A stretch of DNA of 64,000 nucleotides from Hyphomicrobiales bacterium (GTDB taxonomy: Bacteria; Pseudomonadota; Alphaproteobacteria; Rhizobiales; Rhizobiaceae): NCBI GenBank assembly GCA_900467185.1, contig UBPA01000014.1:62001-126000 (forward strand). Reading direction: 5' to 3'. The position numbers and the translations under genes were made by a program. The stretch's first letter is position 1, and each line of letters starts with the position of its first letter. This document shows positions 43,777-52,741 of this stretch, one piece after another. The notes beneath the pieces are model-generated. The model searched no databases. It had not been told where the DNA came from and saw only the letters and a list, made by a program, of their open reading frames with translations.

Positions 43777-45255
43777 TCAGATCGTTGCGAGTTCCATGAC
43801 GGAGACGTCATTGGCCTGTTCGCGGTTGAGAATGCCGGCCTGGTTGCCCTGGGCAAGAACGAGAATGCGGTTGGAGACGCCGAGCACCTCCTCGAGATCT
43901 GAGCTGACGACGATGACCGCAACGCCCTGGCGGGCGAGGTTGACGATGATATCGTAGATGCCGGCGCGCGCGCCGACGTCGATGCCGCGCGTCGGCTCGT
44001 CGAGAACGACGACCTTGGGGTCCCGCATCAGCCATTTGGCGATGACGATCTTCTGCTGGTTGCCGCCAGAGAGATCGGACGCATGCTGCTCGGCGCGCCC
44101 CTTGACGTTGAATTTCGCAATCGCCTTCTCGGCAAAGGCTTTCTTGACCCCGGCCGTGATCCAGCGCCCGCCGAGCTTGTCGAGATTGGCGTAGATCAGG
44201 TTCTCGCTGATCTTGTGGGCGACGACCAGACCCTGATCCTTGCGGTCCTCCGGCACGAGCACAATGCCCTTGGCGATCGCATCGGCCGGATCGCGCAGTT
44301 TCAGAACGTCACCATTCAGCCGGATCGTGCCCGCCTTCACCGGGTCCGCGCCGGCAATCGCCCGCACGAGTTCTGTCCGGCCAGCGCCGACGAGGCCGGC
44401 AATCCCGAGGATTTCCCCGGCGCGCACCTCGAAGCTGACATCGCGGAAGGCGTTGACCGCTGAGGTGAGGTTCGAGACCTGCAGCACGGGCCGCTCGCTC
44501 GGCGTCGGCACGGGCGGAAACAGCCGATCGAGCGAGCGCCCGACCATGCTCTCCACCACCGTGCGCACCGGCGTCGCGCTGTCGGCGAATTCCTGCACGC
44601 GCTCGCCGTCACGAAGGACGACGATGCGGTCGGTGATCTGCTTGATCTCTTCCATGCGGTGGGAAATGTAGATGATGCCGACGCCCTCGGCGCGCAGCTT
44701 GCGCACCTGCTCGAACAGCGCATCCGTCTCGGCGCCGCCGAGGGCCGCCGTCGGCTCGTCGAGGATCAGGAGCTTGGCATCAAGCGCCAAGGCTTTTGCG
44801 ATCTCGATCAGCTGCTGGTTGGCGGTGGAAAGCCCGGCCACCTTGCGGGAAGCCGGGATATGCAGGTTGAGGCGGGAGAGCTGCTCCTGCGCGCGGCGCT
44901 CCATCTGCGCACGATCGACAACGCCATTGCGTGTCGGCCAGCGCCCGATGAAGACGTTTTCCGCGATGGAGAGCTGCGGAAGAAGCTTCAGCTCCTGGTG
45001 AATGAGGACGACGCCCTTGTCGATCGCCTCGCGTGGCGTGGCCGGGGCATAAGGCTGCCCCAGCCACGTCATCGTTCCCTCGGAAGGCGCCCGCGATCCG
45101 GCGATGATGCCCGACAGCGTCGACTTTCCGGCTCCGTTCTCACCGAGAAGTGCCACGACCTCCCCCGGATGAACGTCCAGGCTCACGGATTTGAGCACCT
45201 GGAGCGGTCCGTAGTGTTTCGAGATGCCTCTGAGGGACAGAACCGGTTGGGTCAT
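43777..45255 (-). CDS. Ribose-type ABC importer ATPase (two ABC domains)
   Basis: A 492-residue RbsA-like ATPase with well-kept motifs. Domain 1: Walker A GENGAGKST, Q-loop LIHQELKLLPQL, the region LSTANQQLIEIAKAL and Walker B LLILDEPTAAL. Domain 2: GLVGAGRTEL, signature LSGGNQQKIVIAKWL and Walker B VVVLDEPTRGIDVGA. It is the third gene of an importer operon with order permease, binding protein, ATPase, lying 29 bp after the binding-protein stop. Substrate is probably a sugar or polyol from the surrounding genes. Confidence 0.92.
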   Translation of the reverse strand: MTQPVLSLRGISKHYGPLQVLKSVSLDVHPGEVVALLGENGAGKSTLSGIIAGSRAPSEGTMTWLGQPYAPATPREAIDKGVVLIHQELKLLPQLSIAENVFIGRWPTRNGVVDRAQMERRAQEQLSRLNLHIPASRKVAGLSTANQQLIEIAKALALDAKLLILDEPTAALGGAETDALFEQVRKLRAEGVGIIYISHRMEEIKQITDRIVVLRDGERVQEFADSATPVRTVVESMVGRSLDRLFPPVPTPSERPVLQVSNLTSAVNAFRDVSFEVRAGEILGIAGLVGAGRTELVRAIAGADPVKAGTIRLNGDVLKLRDPADAIAKGIVLVPEDRKDQGLVVAHKISENLIYANLDKLGGRWITAGVKKAFAEKAIAKFNVKGRAEQHASDLSGGNQQKIVIAKWLMRDPKVVVLDEPTRGIDVGARAGIYDIIVNLARQGVAVIVVSSDLEEVLGVSNRILVLAQGNQAGILNREQANDVSVMELATI

Positions 45256-45284
45256 GGCGCACTTCCTCTACCGTCGCGACGCTA

Positions 45285-46214
45285 TCAGGGATGGTTGGCG
45301 ATAAACTCGGCAACATTGTCCTTGGTGGTGAGCGTCGCATCGAGCAGCTGCACCGGCGGCACTTTTTCGCCGGCCACGATCTTCACCGCGTTCTCGACGG
45401 CTTCGCGGCCCATCTTCTGGGTCTGCTGCGTCGCGGTGACGTTGAAGACGCCCTTGCCGAGCGCTTCGAGCGCCGCCGTGTCACCGTCGAAGCCGCCGAC
45501 GACGACCTTCTGCGAGGGGTTGGCAACCTTGATCGCCTGCGCTGCGCCAAGCGCAAGGCCGTCCGCCTGAGCAAAGACGATCGAGATGTTCGGATTGGCC
45601 TGCAGCATGTTCTGCATGATCTGGAAGCCCTCGTCCTGGGCCCACATGTTGGAATACTGCTCGGCGACGATCTTGACCTCCGGATAGGCCTTCAGTGCCT
45701 CGGCGCAGCCCTTAGAGCGATCGACTTCCGGCGTCGTGCCCTTCTGGCCGTGGATGATGACCATGTCGCCCTTGCCGCCAGCTTCCTTTAGGATGTAGTC
45801 GCAGACGCCCTTGGCCGAAGAGACGGAGTCGGTTGCCAGGAAGGTATCGCCCGGCGCGCCTTCGGCATTGCGGTCGACGTTGATGACCGGCACGCCGGCA
45901 GCCTTGGCAAGCTTGACCGGAACGGTGGCGGCGGCCGCACCTGCGGGAATGTAGATGAGCGCGTCGATGTTCTGCGTCAGCAGGTCCTGGATCTGGTTGA
46001 TCTGGGTCGGGCCATCGCCCTTGGCATCCACCGTCACGACCTCGATGCCGCGCTTCTTGGCTTCGGCTTCGACGGACTGCTTGATCTGATTGAAGAAGTT
46101 CGCCTGCAGATTGGCGACGGCGAGGCCGATCTTCTTGACCTCTGCGGCGTTGGCCGAGCCGAGCGTCAGGCCGAGAATGGCCGCCGATGTCAGAAGGGTG
46201 CGTGCGAATGTCAT
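45285..46214 (-). CDS. Ribose-type ABC importer substrate-binding protein
   Basis: A 309-residue RbsB-like periplasmic protein. The signal peptide is MTFARTLLTSAAILGLTLGS with cleavage near ANAAE. The mature protein has KIGLAVANLQANFFNQIKQS, IQDLLTQNIDALIYIPAG, VPVINVDRNAEG and VVGGFDGDTAALEAL, the canonical sugar-binding layout of this family. It lies between the permease (114 bp upstream) and ATPase genes; the wide upstream gap may allow separate expression. The ligand is unknown. Confidence 0.92.
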   Translation of the reverse strand: MTFARTLLTSAAILGLTLGSANAAEVKKIGLAVANLQANFFNQIKQSVEAEAKKRGIEVVTVDAKGDGPTQINQIQDLLTQNIDALIYIPAGAAAATVPVKLAKAAGVPVINVDRNAEGAPGDTFLATDSVSSAKGVCDYILKEAGGKGDMVIIHGQKGTTPEVDRSKGCAEALKAYPEVKIVAEQYSNMWAQDEGFQIMQNMLQANPNISIVFAQADGLALGAAQAIKVANPSQKVVVGGFDGDTAALEALGKGVFNVTATQQTQKMGREAVENAVKIVAGEKVPPVQLLDATLTTKDNVAEFIANHP

Positions 46215-46328
46215 GGTCGTTCCTCCGTTGTTGATAGAACCCGGGGGGCAATCCTCCTCCCCTGGGGCATATGCTCCGCTCCAAACCTCTCGGAGGGGAA
46301 TTCTGTGAGCTTTGCGCCGGGCAGGCGG

Positions 46329-47309
46329 CTAGGCGCGCCGCCGGCGCATGGTTTCGGCACCCACCGCAAGCACGATGACGACGCCGATGATGACCTGCTG
46401 CAGGAAGGGCGAGACGTTGAGCAGGTTAAGACCGTTGCGCAGGACGCCGATGATGAGGACGCCGATCAGCGTGCCGCCGATGCCGCCGGCGCCGCCCGAA
46501 AGAGAGGTGCCGCCGATGACGACCGCGGCGATCGTGTCGAGTTCGTAGCCGAAGCCGCTGGAGGGCTGGACCGAGTCGAGACGGGCGGCCAGAACGATGC
46601 CGGCAAGGCCCGCCAGCACCGCGCTCACGACATAGACCGCGATCGTGACCAGCTGGACATTGATGCCGGCAAGGCGCGCGACTTCCGGATTGCCGCCGAC
46701 GGCATAGAGCATGCGGCCTTCGGCGCGGTAATGCAGGAACAGCCAGGCGATCAGCACCACGAAGAGCATGAGGAACACGGTGGCCGTGAGAACGCCGAAA
46801 TGGCGGTCGATCGCGAGCATCATGAACCAGTCGGGGAAGCCGACGATCTGCTGGCCGTCGGTGATCATGTTGGCGACGCCACGGGCGGCCGACATCATCG
46901 CGAGCGTGGCGATGAAGGCGGGCACGCGGAAGACGGTCACCAGAAGCCCGACGATGAGCCCGCTGACGGCGGAGGCAACGAGGGCGACGACGATGGCAAG
47001 GCTCAAGGGAAGGCCGGCGATGTTGGCGGTCCAGCCCATGACCATCATGGACAGCGCCAGAACAGAGCCGACCGACAGATCGATGCCGCCGATGAGGATG
47101 ACGAAGGTCATGCCGACGGCCATGATGCCGATGACGGTGATCTGGTCGAGAATGTTGAGGCCGTTGCGCAGCGAGAAGAAGGCATCCGTGCTGAAGCCGA
47201 GGAAGATGCAGAGGGCGAGAAGGCCGACGAGAGGCCCCGTCGCGCCGCTGAGTTTTTTCCGCCACGTGCCGGACGGCCGAGCCTGTCCGTTGATGTCGAG
47301 CGCCACCAT
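46329..47309 (-). CDS. Ribose-type ABC importer permease
   Basis: A 326-residue RbsC-like permease with eight or more hydrophobic helices. Landmarks are LIGGIDLSVGSVLALSMMVM, LYAVGGNPEVARLAGINV, AARLDSVQPSSGFGYELD, VVIGGTSLSGG and LRNGLNLLNVSPFLQQ, all canonical. AGGAGG lies just before two adjacent ATGs, and the second (47309) is better spaced. It is the first gene of the minus-strand operon, about 45 bp after a GTGAATA-type operator, which is unusual because the binding protein normally comes first. Confidence 0.92.
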   Translation of the reverse strand: MVALDINGQARPSGTWRKKLSGATGPLVGLLALCIFLGFSTDAFFSLRNGLNILDQITVIGIMAVGMTFVILIGGIDLSVGSVLALSMMVMGWTANIAGLPLSLAIVVALVASAVSGLIVGLLVTVFRVPAFIATLAMMSAARGVANMITDGQQIVGFPDWFMMLAIDRHFGVLTATVFLMLFVVLIAWLFLHYRAEGRMLYAVGGNPEVARLAGINVQLVTIAVYVVSAVLAGLAGIVLAARLDSVQPSSGFGYELDTIAAVVIGGTSLSGGAGGIGGTLIGVLIIGVLRNGLNLLNVSPFLQQVIIGVVIVLAVGAETMRRRRA

Positions 47310-47354
47310 CATACCTCCTCGCGAGGGTTACAGGCAAAGCCCGCAACCAAAATA

Positions 47355-47411
47355 GAATAAATATTCACTCCTGCCGGAAAATTCACTATCAAGCGGATGA
47401 ACAGGTGTCAA
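47355..47411 (-). promoter_or_regulatory. Promoter and SorC-type operator of the importer operon
   Basis: On the minus strand: TTGACA (47411-47406), a 17 bp spacer and TAGTGA (47388-47383). The operator GTGAATATTTATTC (complement of 47355-47368) lies just downstream. It matches GTGAATAAAAATTCAC at 50820. A further half site, ATTCACTAT, overlaps the -10. Confidence 0.52.
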
Positions 47412-47457
47412 CCGGATTTGTCGTTGCGCTGCAACATCAGTGCCGCGTCAACAGGGG

Positions 47458-47509
47458 TTGACTAATCGACCATCTATGCAAGAATATCACTACATGCATA
47501 TTTATTCAC
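47458..47509 (+). promoter_or_regulatory. Promoter and SorC-type operator of the transketolase operon
   Basis: TTGACT (47458-47463), a 17 bp spacer and AGAATA (47481-47486), followed by ATATTTATTCAC (47498-47509) just before the ribosome site. The operator half ATTTATTCAC is the complement of GTGAATAAAT, matching the sites at 47355 and 50820. Confidence 0.52.
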
Positions 47510-47520
47510 GCGAGGAAATG

Positions 47521-48330
47521 ATGGAGATTAGAGATCTTGAGCGCGTCGCGCGCCAAATCCGGCTGCGGGACCTGCAAGCGGTGTTCGAAGCAGGTGCCGG
47601 ACATATCGGCGGGGAAATGTCGGTGATCGACGTTCTGACCGCGCTGTACTTCCGCGTGCTGAAGGTCTGGCCCGATCAGCCGAAGCACCCGGACCGCGAT
47701 CGTTTCGTCCTGTCCAAGGGGCATACGGCCTGTGCGCTCTATGTCACGCTCGCCAAGCGTGGCTTCATCCCGGAAGACGAGATCTCGACATTCCTCAAGC
47801 CCTATTCCCGCCTGAACGGCCATCCGAACTGCAACAAGGTGCCCGGCGTCGAGACCAATACGGGTCCGCTTGGCCATGGCCTCCCGGTCGCGGTCGGCAT
47901 GGCGAAGGCCGCTAAGCTTTCGGGCGCCGCCTACCATACCTATGTCGTCACCGGAGACGGCGAGATGCAGGAAGGCTCGAACTGGGAGGCCATCATGGCG
48001 GCCGCCCATTTCGGTCTCGACAATCTCACGCTCCTCATCGACCACAACCGCTTTCAGCAGGGCGCCTCCATTGCCGACACCAATGGGCTTGCGCCTCTCC
48101 GCCCGAAGGTCGAGGCCTTTGGCTGGGAGGTCACCGAGATCAACGGCAATGCGATGAGCGAAGTCGTTACGGCGCTCGAACACCGCGGCACGCGGCCGCA
48201 CTGCATCGTGGCGCACACCAACAAGGGTCACGGGATCTCGTTCATGCAGGACACCGTCGATTGGCACCATAAGGTTCCGAACAAGGAACAGTACGAGATC
48301 GCCGTAAAAGAACTGTCGGAGGCCCTCTAA
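47521..48330 (+). CDS. Transketolase, N-terminal (thiamine diphosphate-binding) subunit
   Basis: A 269-residue first half of a split transketolase. It has VFEAGAGHIGGEMSVIDVLT, DRFVLSKGHTACALYVTLA, NTGPLGHGLPVAVGMAKAAK and the thiamine diphosphate motif GDGEMQEGSNWEAIMAAAHF followed by DHNRFQ. GAGGAA favours the second of two adjacent ATGs (47521). The stop overlaps the C-terminal subunit start by one base. Split transketolases beside an FGGY kinase occur in pentulose pathways such as the apulose-4-phosphate route, so a dedicated pathway enzyme is likely rather than the housekeeping transketolase. Confidence 0.92.
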   Translation: MEIRDLERVARQIRLRDLQAVFEAGAGHIGGEMSVIDVLTALYFRVLKVWPDQPKHPDRDRFVLSKGHTACALYVTLAKRGFIPEDEISTFLKPYSRLNGHPNCNKVPGVETNTGPLGHGLPVAVGMAKAAKLSGAAYHTYVVTGDGEMQEGSNWEAIMAAAHFGLDNLTLLIDHNRFQQGASIADTNGLAPLRPKVEAFGWEVTEINGNAMSEVVTALEHRGTRPHCIVAHTNKGHGISFMQDTVDWHHKVPNKEQYEIAVKELSEAL

Positions 48331-49286
48331 TGAACGCGCACGTCCCATCCCAGAAGCTCCACGACTGCCGCGACGCCTTCGCCGCCACGCTGGAGCGCCT
48401 TGCGGCGGAAGACGAGACGATCGTGGTCGTCTGCAACGACTCCGTCGGCTCCTCCAAGCTGGGCGGCTTCAAGGCGAAGTTTCCCGAGCGACTGATCAAT
48501 GTCGGCATCGCCGAGCAGAACATGATCGGCGTGGCCGCCGGCCTCGCCAATGGCGGGCACATCCCCTATGTCTGCGCCGCCGCACCCTTTCTCACGGGCC
48601 GCGCGCTGGAGCAGATCAAGGCCGACATCGCCTATTCCAATGCCAATGTGAAGCTCGTCGGCATCTCTTCCGGCATGGCCTATGGCGACCTCGGCCCGAC
48701 GCATCACTCGATCGAGGATTTCGCCTGGACACGCGTCCTCCCCAACCTCCCCGTCATCGCGCCGTGCGACCATATCGAAACGGCCGCAGCCGTCGAATGG
48801 GCGGCGCAGTATCAGGGGCCATGCTTCCTGCGCCTATCGCGCGTCGGCGTTCCCGATCTCCTTCCCGAAGATCACATCTTCGAGGTCGGCAAGGCCAATC
48901 TGCTGCGGGAAGGCTCCGACGTGACGCTGATTGCCAACGGCACGCTGACGCACCGCATGGTCAAGGCGGCCGAAATTCTTGCGGCCCGCGGCATCAGCGC
49001 CCGCGTCCTCAACTTTGCGACGGTTCGCCCGATGGACGAAGACGCGGTCGTTTCGGCGGCGCGCGAAACGGGCGCGATCGTCACGGCCGAGGAGCATTCG
49101 ACCTTCGGCGGCCTCGGCTCGGCCGTGGCCGAGGTCGTCGTCGATCTCGCCCCGGTGCCGATGAAGCGTCTCGGCGTGCCCGGCATCTTCGCGCCGACAG
49201 GCTCGGCAGAATTCCTGCTGAACGAATTCGGCATGGAGCCGGAGGCGATCGCCGATGCCGCGGAAGCCGTGATCAAGCGCAAATAG
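48330..49286 (+). CDS. Transketolase, C-terminal subunit
   Basis: A 318-residue second half of the split transketolase. It contains the pyrimidine-binding domain (VVCNDSVGSSKLGGFKAKFP, NVGIAEQNMIGVAAGLANGG with the catalytic Glu, THHSIEDFAWTRVLPNLPVI) and the C-terminal domain (LIANGTLTHRMVKAAEILA, VTAEEHSTFGGLGSAVAEV). Its start overlaps the end of the N-terminal subunit at 48330. It forms a heteromer transferring a two-carbon ketol unit. A Rho-independent-type hairpin after its stop separates it from the kinase gene. Confidence 0.92.
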   Translation: MNAHVPSQKLHDCRDAFAATLERLAAEDETIVVVCNDSVGSSKLGGFKAKFPERLINVGIAEQNMIGVAAGLANGGHIPYVCAAAPFLTGRALEQIKADIAYSNANVKLVGISSGMAYGDLGPTHHSIEDFAWTRVLPNLPVIAPCDHIETAAAVEWAAQYQGPCFLRLSRVGVPDLLPEDHIFEVGKANLLREGSDVTLIANGTLTHRMVKAAEILAARGISARVLNFATVRPMDEDAVVSAARETGAIVTAEEHSTFGGLGSAVAEVVVDLAPVPMKRLGVPGIFAPTGSAEFLLNEFGMEPEAIADAAEAVIKRK

Positions 49287-49303
49287 GCGTGGACGACCTT
49301 CCG

Positions 49304-49341
49304 GCCGGGGTGCGTCTTCATCGCCACCCCGGCATTTTCTT
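49304..49341 (+). terminator. Rho-independent-type terminator/attenuator inside the operon
   Basis: A 9 bp stem GCCGGGGTG / CACCCCGGC (49304-49312, 49325-49333) with a 12-base loop, followed by ATTTTCTT. It lies 18 bp after the transketolase stop and 20 bp before the kinase start. It probably lowers kinase expression, or ends transcription if the kinase has its own promoter. Confidence 0.72.
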
Positions 49342-49360
49342 AAGGCTGAGGAGAAGAAGA

Positions 49361-50827
49361 ATGCGGGCGATACTGGCGATCGACCAGGGCACCACCAATT
49401 CGAAGGCGGTGCTCGTGTCCTTGAAGGGCGAGGTTCTCGCACGTGGGTCCGCCCCGGTCGGCATCACCTATCCGAAGCCCGGCTGGGTCGAGCAGGACCC
49501 GGCACGGCTCTGGGCCTCGGTCTGCGAGGCGATCGCCGCCTGCCTGAGCGCCGCGCCCGACACGACCGTCGAGGCGATCGCCATTTCCAACCAGCGCGAA
49601 TCCGTGACCGTCTGGGATGCCGAGACCGGCGCGCCGCTGGGCCCCGTCCTCAGCTGGCAATGCCGGCGCACGGCGCCCGACTGCGAGCGGCTGACGCGCG
49701 AAGGGCATCTCGACCGCGTGCAGACGATCACCGGCCTGCCGCTCGACCCGATGTTTCCCGGCGCGAAATTCCGCTGGCTGCTCGACCGCGTGCCACAAGG
49801 CCACCGCGTGCGGGCCGGCACCATCGACAGCTGGCTTATCCACTGCATGACGGACGGGCGAACGCATGCCTGCGACGCATCGAATGCCGCGCGCAGCCAG
49901 CTCTTCGACCTCAATGCCCAGGTCTGGAGCGCGGAACTCTGCAGCATCTTCGGCGTCGATCCCGGCGTCCTGCCGGAGGTGCGCGACAGCGCCGCCGATT
50001 TCGGCACGACGTCGGGCGTGCCCGGCATCGCCGACGGCACGCCGATTCGCGCGGCGATCGGCGACAGTCATGCCGCCCTTTTCGGCCATGGCGCGTTCCA
50101 GCCGGGCGACGGCAAGGTGACGTTCGGCACGGGATCGTCCATCATGACGACTCTCGCCGACTATATCGCACCGCGCAACGGCATCACGACGACGGTCGCC
50201 TGGCGGATCGCCGGCCGTCCAACCTTCGCGTTCGAAGGCAATATCCTCGTCTCCGCGGCGAGCCTTCCCTGGATGGCCGGCATTCTTGGCCTTGCCGACG
50301 TCGCAGCCCTCATCGATCTCGCCGCCACCGCCGAGCCGGGCGTCCCCGGCTTCGTGCCGGCCTTCGTCGGCCTTGGCGCCCCCTACTGGGATTCGAACGC
50401 CCGCGCTTTGTTCTCGCAGATCAATTTCAACACCAGCCGGGCGCAGATGGCCCGCGCCGTAACCGATTCCATCGCCTTCCAGGTGCATGACGTGGTCTCG
50501 GCCATGAAGACGCAGAGCGGCGGCGTCATCGGCGCGCTCTATGTCGATGGCGGCCCGAGCCAGAACCGGTTTCTCATGCAGTGCGTCGCCGATACGCTTC
50601 GCCACACCGTCATCCAGTGCGAGGCGCCAGAGGCCTCGGCGCTCGGGGCCGCCTATCTCGCGGGCCTTTCGCTCGGCATCTTCCCGGATCTTGCCGCCAT
50701 TTCCGCCCTGCCCCGGCAGACGACGCCGATCGCGCCACTCGCTGATGACGGCGCCGAACGGCTCAAAACGTGGAATGACGCGCTCGCCCGCTCGACGCTC
50801 GACCCGGCAACCGCTAAGAGTGAATAA
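49361..50827 (+). CDS. FGGY-family carbohydrate kinase
   Basis: A 488-residue kinase of the glycerol kinase/xylulokinase superfamily. It has AILAIDQGTTNSKAVLVSLK, QDPARLWASVCEAIAAC, AIAISNQRESVTVWDAETG and PVLSWQCRRTA with the glycerol-kinase-like Gln-Arg-Glu segment. The C-terminal domain has VTFGTGSSIMTTL and LYVDGGPSQNRFLMQCVAD. GAGGAGAAGAAG precedes the ATG. Overall it is nearer to GlpK than the kinase at 24726 is, but the transketolase and SDR neighbours argue for a ketose or small polyol substrate. A regulator operator overlaps its stop codon. Confidence 0.88.
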   Translation: MRAILAIDQGTTNSKAVLVSLKGEVLARGSAPVGITYPKPGWVEQDPARLWASVCEAIAACLSAAPDTTVEAIAISNQRESVTVWDAETGAPLGPVLSWQCRRTAPDCERLTREGHLDRVQTITGLPLDPMFPGAKFRWLLDRVPQGHRVRAGTIDSWLIHCMTDGRTHACDASNAARSQLFDLNAQVWSAELCSIFGVDPGVLPEVRDSAADFGTTSGVPGIADGTPIRAAIGDSHAALFGHGAFQPGDGKVTFGTGSSIMTTLADYIAPRNGITTTVAWRIAGRPTFAFEGNILVSAASLPWMAGILGLADVAALIDLAATAEPGVPGFVPAFVGLGAPYWDSNARALFSQINFNTSRAQMARAVTDSIAFQVHDVVSAMKTQSGGVIGALYVDGGPSQNRFLMQCVADTLRHTVIQCEAPEASALGAAYLAGLSLGIFPDLAAISALPRQTTPIAPLADDGAERLKTWNDALARSTLDPATAKSE

Positions 50828-50835
50828 AAATTCAC
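50820..50835. promoter_or_regulatory. SorC-type operator before the regulator gene
   Basis: GTGAATAAAAATTCAC has perfect 6 bp arms around AAAA. It overlaps the kinase stop codon and ends 13 bp before the SorC start. It matches motifs in the 47355-47509 divergent region, implying autoregulation by the downstream regulator. Confidence 0.6.
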
Positions 50836-50848
50836 GACGGGAACGCCC

Positions 50849-51802
50849 ATGGGACGCCTCAACGAACTCCGCCTGATCTCGCGGGTCGCCCAGATGTATC
50901 ACATCGAGCGGCGTCGGCAGGCGGAGATCGCAGATCACCTGAGGCTGAGCCAGGCGACCGTTTCGCGCATGCTGAAGCGCGCGGAAACCGAAGGCATCGT
51001 CCGCACCAGCGTCATTCCCCCGGTCGGCACCTATGGCGATCTCGAAAGCGCGCTCCGCGAACGTTTCGATCTGCCGGAAGCCGTCGTCGTGGAGTGCACG
51101 GAGGACCGTGATGGCGCCATCATGGCGCGGATCGGCGAGGCCGCGGCCCATCTCCTCGAAATCACGCTCGCGCCGGGCGAGACCATCGGCGTCTCCAGCT
51201 GGAGCCAGACGATCTTCAAGATGGTCGAGAACATTCACCCGCAGAAGAGTGCGCGCGCGAAATTCGTGGTGCAGACGCTGGGCGGCATGGGCGACCCCTC
51301 GGTGCAGACCCATGCGACCCAGCTGACGACTCGGCTTGCCGGCCTGACAGGCGCAGAGCCGAAACTGCTGCCGGTGCAGGGCGTCACCTCCTCGCGCGAA
51401 GCAAGGCTCCTGATGATGGCCGACCCTTTCGTGCGCGAGACGGTCGATCTTTTCGGAAGCATCACGCTCGCCATCGTCGGGATCGGCGCCGTGGAACCGT
51501 CGGAGCTTCTGGCGCGCTCGGGCAACATCTTTTCCGCCCGTGAACTCGCCGACCTCGCGGATGCCGGCGCCGTCGGCGATATCTCGCTGCGCTTCTTCGA
51601 CAAACATGGCCGGCCGGTGAAAACGCCGCTCGACGACCGGGTGATCGGGCTTCCCCTCGAAGACCTTGCCGGCGTCGATCGCGTGATCGCGCTGGCCGGC
51701 GGTGCAAAGAAAACCGCCGCCATCGCCGGAGCCCTGAAGGTCGGCGTCATCGACATTCTCGTCACCGACAAGTTCACGGCGGAACGCCTGCTGGAGATGT
51801 AG
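50849..51802 (+). CDS. SorC/DeoR-type sugar-binding transcriptional regulator
   Basis: A 317-residue regulator. The helix-turn-helix IERRRQAEIADHLRLSQATV and following SRMLKRAETEGIV are at residues 16-48. The sugar-phosphate-binding domain shows IGVSSWSQTIFKMVENI, VVQTLGGMGDPSVQTHAT and RFFDKHGRPVKTPLDDRVIG. It is the last gene after the transketolase-kinase operon. The palindrome at its own start and similar sites in the divergent promoter region make it the probable regulator of both operons. The effector is likely a sugar phosphate from the kinase. Confidence 0.92.
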   Translation: MGRLNELRLISRVAQMYHIERRRQAEIADHLRLSQATVSRMLKRAETEGIVRTSVIPPVGTYGDLESALRERFDLPEAVVVECTEDRDGAIMARIGEAAAHLLEITLAPGETIGVSSWSQTIFKMVENIHPQKSARAKFVVQTLGGMGDPSVQTHATQLTTRLAGLTGAEPKLLPVQGVTSSREARLLMMADPFVRETVDLFGSITLAIVGIGAVEPSELLARSGNIFSARELADLADAGAVGDISLRFFDKHGRPVKTPLDDRVIGLPLEDLAGVDRVIALAGGAKKTAAIAGALKVGVIDILVTDKFTAERLLEM

Positions 51803-51980
51803 CCGGCGGACAGGTGCGCCGCGATGCCGCGCATCGAGACGCCATACATTCGGCCCACGCCGGCGTTTAGCTTTCGCAATGGGTGAAATCGAGGGGCATG
51901 CACAGCGCATATGATGTGCATGCGCGTTTACGGATTGTTAACATTGATTCACGATGGACCGGAACCCGATGTTTCCTTGC

Positions 51981-52538
51981 TCAAAGCGCATTCATTTTCA
52001 TGATGTGCCGCCGGAGCGTGCGCGTCGAGATATCGTATTGCCGCGCGACCACGTCGATGGGTTCGCCGGCATTCATCGCTTTCAGGGCCTGCTGCACGTC
52101 ATTTGCGCTCATGGAAGGATGGCGTCCGAGATGCGTGCCCTTCAGGCGGGCCGCCTCCATGCCGGCTTTCGTCCGCTCGCTGATCAGCGTTCTCTCGAAT
52201 TCCGCCAGCGCGCCCATGATGTGAAAGATGAGCCGCCCGCCGGAGGATTTTGTGTCGATGTTCTCGGTCAGCGACAGAAAGGCGATGTTCTGCTTGCCCA
52301 GCTGGTCGATAAAGTCGATGAGATTGGGTAGAGATCGGCCGAGCCTATCCAGACGCCAGACGACGAACATTTTGCCAGGGCGCAGGCTCGACATTGCAGC
52401 GCCAAGTCCAGGCCGCTCGAAAACCCTGCCGGAGATACCCCTGTCATAGAATATCTTGCTGCAACCCGCCTTTCGGAGAGCATTGATCTGCAGATCGAGA
52501 TTTTGATCGTCCGTCGATACGCGCGCATATCCGATCAC
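51981..52538 (-). CDS. Serine recombinase (resolvase/invertase family), copy 1
   Basis: A 185-residue small serine recombinase. The catalytic Ser is in IGYARVSTDDQNLDLQ; the Arg-rich active-site segment VVWRLDRLGRSLPNLIDFI and the long-helix region EFERTLISERTKAGMEAARL are intact. A C-terminal helix-turn-helix ends RTLRRHIMKMN. Length and layout fit the Tn3-resolvase/DNA-invertase group. A second, different copy lies 276 bp away in the same direction. No transposase is seen in the window. Possible roles are inversion or resolution of local DNA or a transposon remnant. Confidence 0.9.
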   Translation of the reverse strand: MIGYARVSTDDQNLDLQINALRKAGCSKIFYDRGISGRVFERPGLGAAMSSLRPGKMFVVWRLDRLGRSLPNLIDFIDQLGKQNIAFLSLTENIDTKSSGGRLIFHIMGALAEFERTLISERTKAGMEAARLKGTHLGRHPSMSANDVQQALKAMNAGEPIDVVARQYDISTRTLRRHIMKMNAL

Positions 52539-52741
52539 CTGCAGTTCCCCTAAACATGCCTTGATACTGGCAACACCTTATCTTATAGAATACTCCCCTA
52601 ATTTAGTTTTTTTGTTGCTTTTTACAGCGTGTAACTTTTTTTATAAGTCGAAACTTACAGTCCGGTTTTTCGCACTGTCAATACGTCAGATTCTACCATC
52701 CCTGCCTTGCACCTGCCGAAGGGCACACCCGTCGGTCGCCG

